From NCBI GenBank assembly GCA_037952775.1, contig JBANAY010000003.1, forward strand, positions 17,546,001 through 17,610,000: a stretch of 64,000 bases of DNA. Reading direction: 5' to 3'. The stretch is from Clonostachys chloroleuca (Eukaryota > Ascomycota > Sordariomycetes > Hypocreales > Bionectriaceae). The notes under the pieces were generated by a model. It did no database searches, was not told the origin of the DNA, and saw only the letters and a program-made list of their open reading frames with translations. The position numbers and the translations under genes are program-made. Below, in pieces: positions 58,921-64,000 of this stretch; within the stretch, counting starts at the first letter, position 1; every line of letters starts with the position of its first letter.

Positions 58921-61900
58921 TCAAGAGTCGCCCATAGTTGCCTCATCAAGCTCGTTCTGTATCTCGAGCTTGGCGGCGTCGGCAACACTTGGAAGCCAAT
59001 CCATCAGTCTATGCTTTTCGACATATTGGACGAGAAGCTTGTCCTCGGCCTTCATGGCATCTTTGAGCTTTGCCTGGAAATCCTCGTCGAATTCGCGGAA
59101 TCGGCGGTCGAGCCCGTCCACAAAGACGCCAAGGGCCTCTCTCGGGTTCATAGGCCTGAACGAATTAGGTACATCTTCTACTCTCAGGTTAGCTTCGTCA
59201 AGTGGCTCCAAGGAAAGGTGTTCCATACCAAATCTGATGCAATCGACCAACATTTTGAAAAGTTCAGTATCGGCAAGTCTCAAGGATACTTCTACATCCG
59301 TCTTCTCTTGAGTATCGTTGATCTGTGACCAGTCATCCCTGATGAATAGTCTCCTCCAGATGAGTCTCCGGGCGTCGCGGAGCTCATCATAGGTGCAAGA
59401 ACTCTGTGCCACCTTTAAGGCCAGCCAGAAGGGATTTGCCATTAAATCACCTCTCAACTCTGGCTTAAAGTGCGAGAGGGTAAGAAGATCGATTAGGGTC
59501 ATTGCATCGAGAGCCTCATGCTTGAGCAGCCGTTTCATTCCATTCTCAAAAATTTGGTGAGTTGCCTTTTGGCGGCGAGGAATATTCATACCATGAGCAT
59601 CCATAGCAAAATTGATAGCAGCAGCCTCGTCGACAGCTTCCCTTGTGCTAGGTGCAATCTGTTCATAGAGTTGGTCCTGGATGGTGATGGCGATAAGTTC
59701 CTTTTCAACGCGAGCTAGGCTTCCCTGGATGCGGACCTGGTCAGCCTTTACGTCCAGGGTTGAGGCTTCTTCAGCTTCCGCCAAGAGCGCAAGCTTTGCG
59801 AGACTGAGTTCGATTTTCTTGCTCCAAACTTGCTGTTCCTTGCTCAAAGCAAGTGTAATCAATGTATCAGCGGCGTGGTCAACATCCTTCTCCTGTTGGA
59901 TGTCATTGATCCATGATATCTTGGCCAGCTCAGGCCTGCTTCTGAGGAACCTAGTTTTGAATCCATGCTTATCGAGATCAAATTCCATGACTGCCTCAAC
60001 ACCGTGCTTTTCTAGGAGCTGGTCATACAAGGGGAAAGCAAAGCTTTCGCCATAAACTTCAAAGCTGTGTTCAATTTCCGTCTTCTTCGATGCACGAACA
60101 GTCTTAAGAACTTGAAGATCTACCGAAGATAGATCAGCTTGTAGCAAATCGCTCTCCAAGCTCTCAACATGCTCAAGCAAGATGACAGCCAGTCCGCGGA
60201 AAGATTCATGTTTCTTTGCGATTCTGGCTGCCTTGTCCCAATGCCCAATTCGCGCGAGGTTGATGGGCTTTGTATACCGATCTTCTTGATAAGTTTTCCC
60301 GAAATCTTGAGCTAGTCGGCGTTGTTCGGCATTATCTAGGGTTATTCCGAATCGAGATTGTTCTAAGAGGGAGGTGAGCATGCCATCCGTAAGCGACGGC
60401 AGCTCATCCTTGATCTGAGATATAATTTGAGGGTCCGGTGTAGTTTGTGTACGAAGCTTCTTCTCCGATCCACCATTATTGTTGAACCAATATTCGGACA
60501 AATCAACAAGGCGCTTAAAGTTGTTAGCGATGTAGTTACAGCCAGTCCATGGCTCTTCAAGACCTTCGTATCCATCTTGCAGAATTCCCAGGCGAAGGTC
60601 TTCGCCGCCAAGACCGTAAAAGACCTGGTTGTTTTCCCGGAATCTCAAAGCTGCCAGGTGGGCAGTATTGTTGATCTGGATAGCCTCGAGAAGAGCATAA
60701 CTGTGAGCTTAGCATCATCCAATAGTCGGTCCTTGTACATGACCTTGATGACCTCATATGCCCAAGCGACGAAGAGCTGCAGCCGATAGACATCATTGAT
60801 GAACCAGTGGCGTACGGGGTCAACCTCGCCAATCTTAGCGACAGGATTGTGTTTTTGGTCTTGGTGAATGAATTCCACGATATAACCAATCAAGCTCTTC
60901 TTATCATCAGCTTGCCGGGATGCTGTGAAGGATTCATGGAGTTTCCATAGAAGCGTCGCTACGTGCATTTTCTCCGCATTATGAAGGAGCTGCCACAAAG
61001 TGCTGCGACTGAGTTGGACCCCGGTTGATCGAAGATGCGACATAAGTCGCTCCAATGCAGCTGATTTGGCACGTAAATTGTCCTCTAGATGGGCCGGTAG
61101 AGTGGAGAGGAAAATGGTGGTCGAGCTAAGAATCTCTTGACTGACTTCTAGCGCAGCCTTTGCAACCTCTTCTGTCGAAAACTTGATCTCCCTGACGACG
61201 ATCAAAAATGAGAGGGTTGTCCTTGCTTGCTCCAAAGAATACCGCCTGTTCAAGTCTGCTTTTAGCGGAGACAGTTGGAGGCTTATCACTTGCAAACTTG
61301 TCGACATCGGTCGTGATGATGCGTACCACACCAGCGCCACGGACCAATAGCACAGCAGCGGGGTTCTTTATTTTGGTGCGCTGCGATCTGTCTTCGGTTC
61401 CGGCAGAGGCTGACGTCTCCTCAATGCCAGAACCCACGATCTCATGGACTTGATCCTCCCGGAAATCAACCACATCCTCAAAAGAAGCCGGCAGGACATG
61501 GCTATCAGACTGCAATTGAGACTCGGGCGATTCGGGTGGTGTGGCCACCGACGCGATGACGGCAGCGCGGTCAAATACCGCGAAAGCTACCAAAGCTGGG
61601 CGAGGGAGGTATATTCGAGGGCGTACGGTCGAGGACCGGTCCGAAACTGTGACTGGAGTAGTATAGGTGGTAATGGGTCGAATCATTCCCGTGTGGCAAC
61701 TGTCTGGGGTTAAAATAACTTCCACCAGAGCGTAACGCGAGGTACCTTTGAAGGTAAGGCTAACGAGGAGGAGGAGATGCTGGACATTAGTCGCATCAGT
61801 ACCCATTGCGTCGCTGAGCCTGCTCAGCTCCAGGTACTTAGGTTCGAGCCCCTTTGGTACGTAGGTAAGATCGAGAGCTTCGAATGACTCCAATGGGAAT

Positions 61901-63185
61901 TCCTGGTTAGTTGGGTCGACTTCGTGAAGGGCTGAGACAATGCTGTCACGCATATCAGCCTCTCCAATCGACTCATTGTGGCCACCTCGGTGAATCCTCC
62001 AGGCTTGGAGTCGACCTTTAGAACTCAGAGCAACAATATTCCGCTCCCCGACTCTAGACGACCTGTCTGCTCTGACCGCGGCCACTTCGCCTCGCAGCGA
62101 GAGGTGAGAGAATGCATGGCGAATGCTACCGAAAATTCCGCTGGAGGAGGGCGAGAGGTTGGTCCGCAAGTATTGTACCGAAATCGCAGGTCGGCCGTGA
62201 TTGTCTCGCACATTCATGTAGGCTAGACGTCCAGAATTAAAGGTGAGGATGAAACCAGCAGATTCAGCATTCGTGATGCCAACTACCCTTTCGCTTGAAG
62301 AGAATCCTGGGATCTGATACTCGACACCGCTGCGGTCCTTTTTGATGAATGCAAAAGTAGCTGCGCTGGAAATAGACTCCCAGTAAACCACCTTGCCTAC
62401 AGCGGACATGACAACCACCAGGCCTGGTTCGGATGAGGCTGCAGAAGGTGAAACTAGGCAACCGACTGGCAGCGGATCACCTGGTTTGGATGCTAGAGGT
62501 AAGGAAAAGGTGAATGTCTCGGGAGACTGTGATGTTGAGGTATATGGCCAAACGATGGCATGTGTCTGCGTGAGTGTCAAGGCATAGCCGAACGACGAAA
62601 AGACTTCGGCGTGTTGATCAACTGAGCACCTATGTAAGCGGCACCCTATCTGTTTTTGATTATGTTTTACTTACCAGTCCAGTCGGAACGAATTCTATCA
62701 GGCAAAGCTGGGAGCTTGCTGACGGTGTATCCATTTGTACTTGTCTTGGGAGAAGTGTCAGTGAGACCGTTCATTCAAACAAAATATCAACGGGGTAAGA
62801 TCCGTACCAAAACCAAACTTCCATCTCCCTTATTGGCAGCCCGATCGCCGTGTTTCGATTTCTTAGCGCGAACGTTGAGTTCTTTCCGCGGCGTCGTGGT
62901 TGTCGTGGGTGTCGCGGTTGTGACAGTTGTTTTCGCAGGAGCTTGGTGTTTCTCGATGTTGGCAGGCTTCGATGCAGCGACAGGCACCTTGTCCGCTTTG
63001 ACCTCGATGGAATCACTGGTTTCTGGCTGGGGCTCTGGGTTGACAAAAGTCTGCTGGGTAAGAGGAAGTCTCTGGCGCTTGGCCTTGGGCTGTTGCGCAA
63101 TATTCTCAGAGCTCAGTGGTCGCTGTCGTCGCCGTGAACGGGTTGCGGTGGCAGGACCGCCATCGCGTACGGATGGTGAAAACAT
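58921..63185 (-). CDS. nup133: nucleoporin Nup133/Nup132, two apparent frame breaks
   Basis: Exons 63185-62808, 62744-62675 and 62621-58921 (introns 63 and 53 nt), about 1382 aa. A basic, disordered N terminus (TATRSRRRQRPLSSENIAQQ) precedes SKLPALPDRIRSDW, the entry to the N-terminal beta-propeller, with GYALTLTQTHAIVWPYTS and VVVMSAVGKVVYWESIS. The C-terminal half is all-helical (STLWQLLHNAEKMHVATLLW, VRHWFINDVYRLQLFVAWAY, YFGL-type repeats, HWDKAARIAKKHESFRGLAV). Nup133 is part of the Y-shaped Nup107-160 scaffold of the nuclear pore. The frame shifts at about 61190-61208 (C3 or A5 run; one base too many) and at about 60692-60698 (one base too few, or two too many); corrected, the propeller-helix junction and TVML-LEAIQINNTAHLAAL become continuous. 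The intron 2 acceptor is GCTCAG at 62622, since the nearer ACATAG breaks the frame. Confidence 0.92.
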
Positions 63186-64000
63186 GGTGAACCGGTGTCA
63201 GCCCCAGATACAGCTGGACGAATGAAGCGAAAAAATGTAGTCGGCTGGTGATGAAAGGTCGGGACGGGTAGCGCGCTGGGCTAGGTCGCGACGATGAATG
63301 AACGAGGAAAATCGGGTCGTTTCGATGATGGTTGGGGGTGGCGATCAGGGAGTGGTGTTGATGATGCAGCTAGGCATGTCGCCTCACCCTCGATGATGAT
63401 GGGCAGTGATGGCGGGTGAGAGGGCGATGGGAGAGTCGAAAAGATTGAGGCGAGTCGCAGTGGGGAGGAAAACTCTAAGGATGATGCATCCACCTGCGAG
63501 GACTAGGCAAGCAGGCCCAATGTGTGTTCGCCAGGTATTGGTCCAGCCCAGATGGAGATGGCTTTTTGTTGGACAGAAAAACAAAGGAAATCAAAAGCGG
63601 CAGTACTATATGCAGGTTGCTCCCAAGCTTGGTGACCGCCCTGTCAGTGGCCACGCTGCCCGGGGCTTGATTGGCCAGCCGCCGGAGCTGCAGGTCCCAC
63701 CCGCCACGAGCAACGAGGCACCAGCCAGAAGAAAAGTTCGATCGTTGGAGGAGCAGCCAGGCGCCGGCGACTTAGTCAGCCGCCTGACACAGCGCTGGCC
63801 GTCGCACGTTGACCTCTGACCCCGGCCAAGGCGACCCGTCTCCAGACAACAGCTGCCGCTCTGCCCAATGCTGCTGTATGTGCTGGGCAGCAGCATTCGC
63901 AATGGGATTTCGGTGCACACACTGAGCTAGGCTACCTAGGCAGGGCGCTATGATTACCGTCTTTCACACTTGGTGGCTAGTAAACTCACTTAGCCACCGC
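63186..64000. other. upstream region of Nup133 to the window edge
   Basis: 815 bp. No coding frame with recognisable content is present on either strand. It holds the Nup133 promoter and possibly the flank of a gene outside the window. Confidence 0.5.

Overview
The window reads as nuclear DNA of a filamentous ascomycete, most likely a Sordariomycete and perhaps Hypocreales. Genes carry short introns (about 47-100 nt) with GTRNGT donors, CTRAY branch sites and YAG acceptors. Leaders are pyrimidine-rich or CA-rich, and the protein families are fungal: Zn2Cys6 factors, a PPR protein, MIC12, Mim2, a MARVEL protein and Utp25. I could not fix the genus. No tRNA, rRNA, CRISPR array or intact transposon was recognised.

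Layout. 1-245 is the 3' end of an unidentified gene with an acidic tail. 246-7440 is a 7.2 kb gene-poor stretch in front of a gene that fuses a Zn2Cys6 cluster to a maltose-type O-acetyltransferase (7441-9484). Next come a classical Zn2Cys6 regulator (10128-12501, -), a mitochondrial PPR protein (12951-15410, -), the splicing factor Cwf18 (15880-16491, +), a zinc-knuckle/RS protein (16599-17554, -), an R3H-SUZ RNA-binding protein (about 18663-21558, +), eIF3f (21866-23015, -), Utp25 (23392-25667, +), mitochondrial bL17 (25926-26679, -), MIC12 (27088-27922, +) and 5-aminolevulinate dehydratase (29109-30329, +). A decayed Ty3/gypsy chromodomain relic lies at 30715-31070. After it are an acyltransferase-3 membrane enzyme (34053-35678, +), a membrane-anchored amidohydrolase (36063-37996, -), a small His/Thr/Arg-rich protein (39837-40198, +), a hypothetical protein (40572-41826, -), a mitochondrial FAM210/DUF1279 protein (43816-44727, +), a conserved fungal hypothetical (50085-50585, +), a MARVEL membrane protein (54232-54744, +), Mim2 (55178-55584, -), eIF2-beta (56382-57984, +) and Nup133 (58921-63185, -). 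Two further gene-poor stretches (44728-50084 and 50586-54231) flank 50085-50585.

How the genes relate. There is no gene cluster in the secondary-metabolism sense. Most loci are housekeeping: translation initiation, rRNA processing, splicing, mitochondrial ribosome, cristae and import, haem synthesis, and nuclear pore. Several pairs are divergent with short shared promoters (PPR/Cwf18, zinc-knuckle/R3H, eIF3f/Utp25, bL17m/MIC12, Mim2/eIF2-beta).

The main technical observation is that six conserved genes have reading-frame breaks that a one-base change in a short base run, or removal of a 4-base tandem duplication, would resolve. Because several of these genes are expected to be essential, I read most breaks as sequence errors, not pseudogenes. 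The best biological lead is the DNA-binding-domain/acetyltransferase fusion, whose expected catalytic histidine is replaced by leucine.
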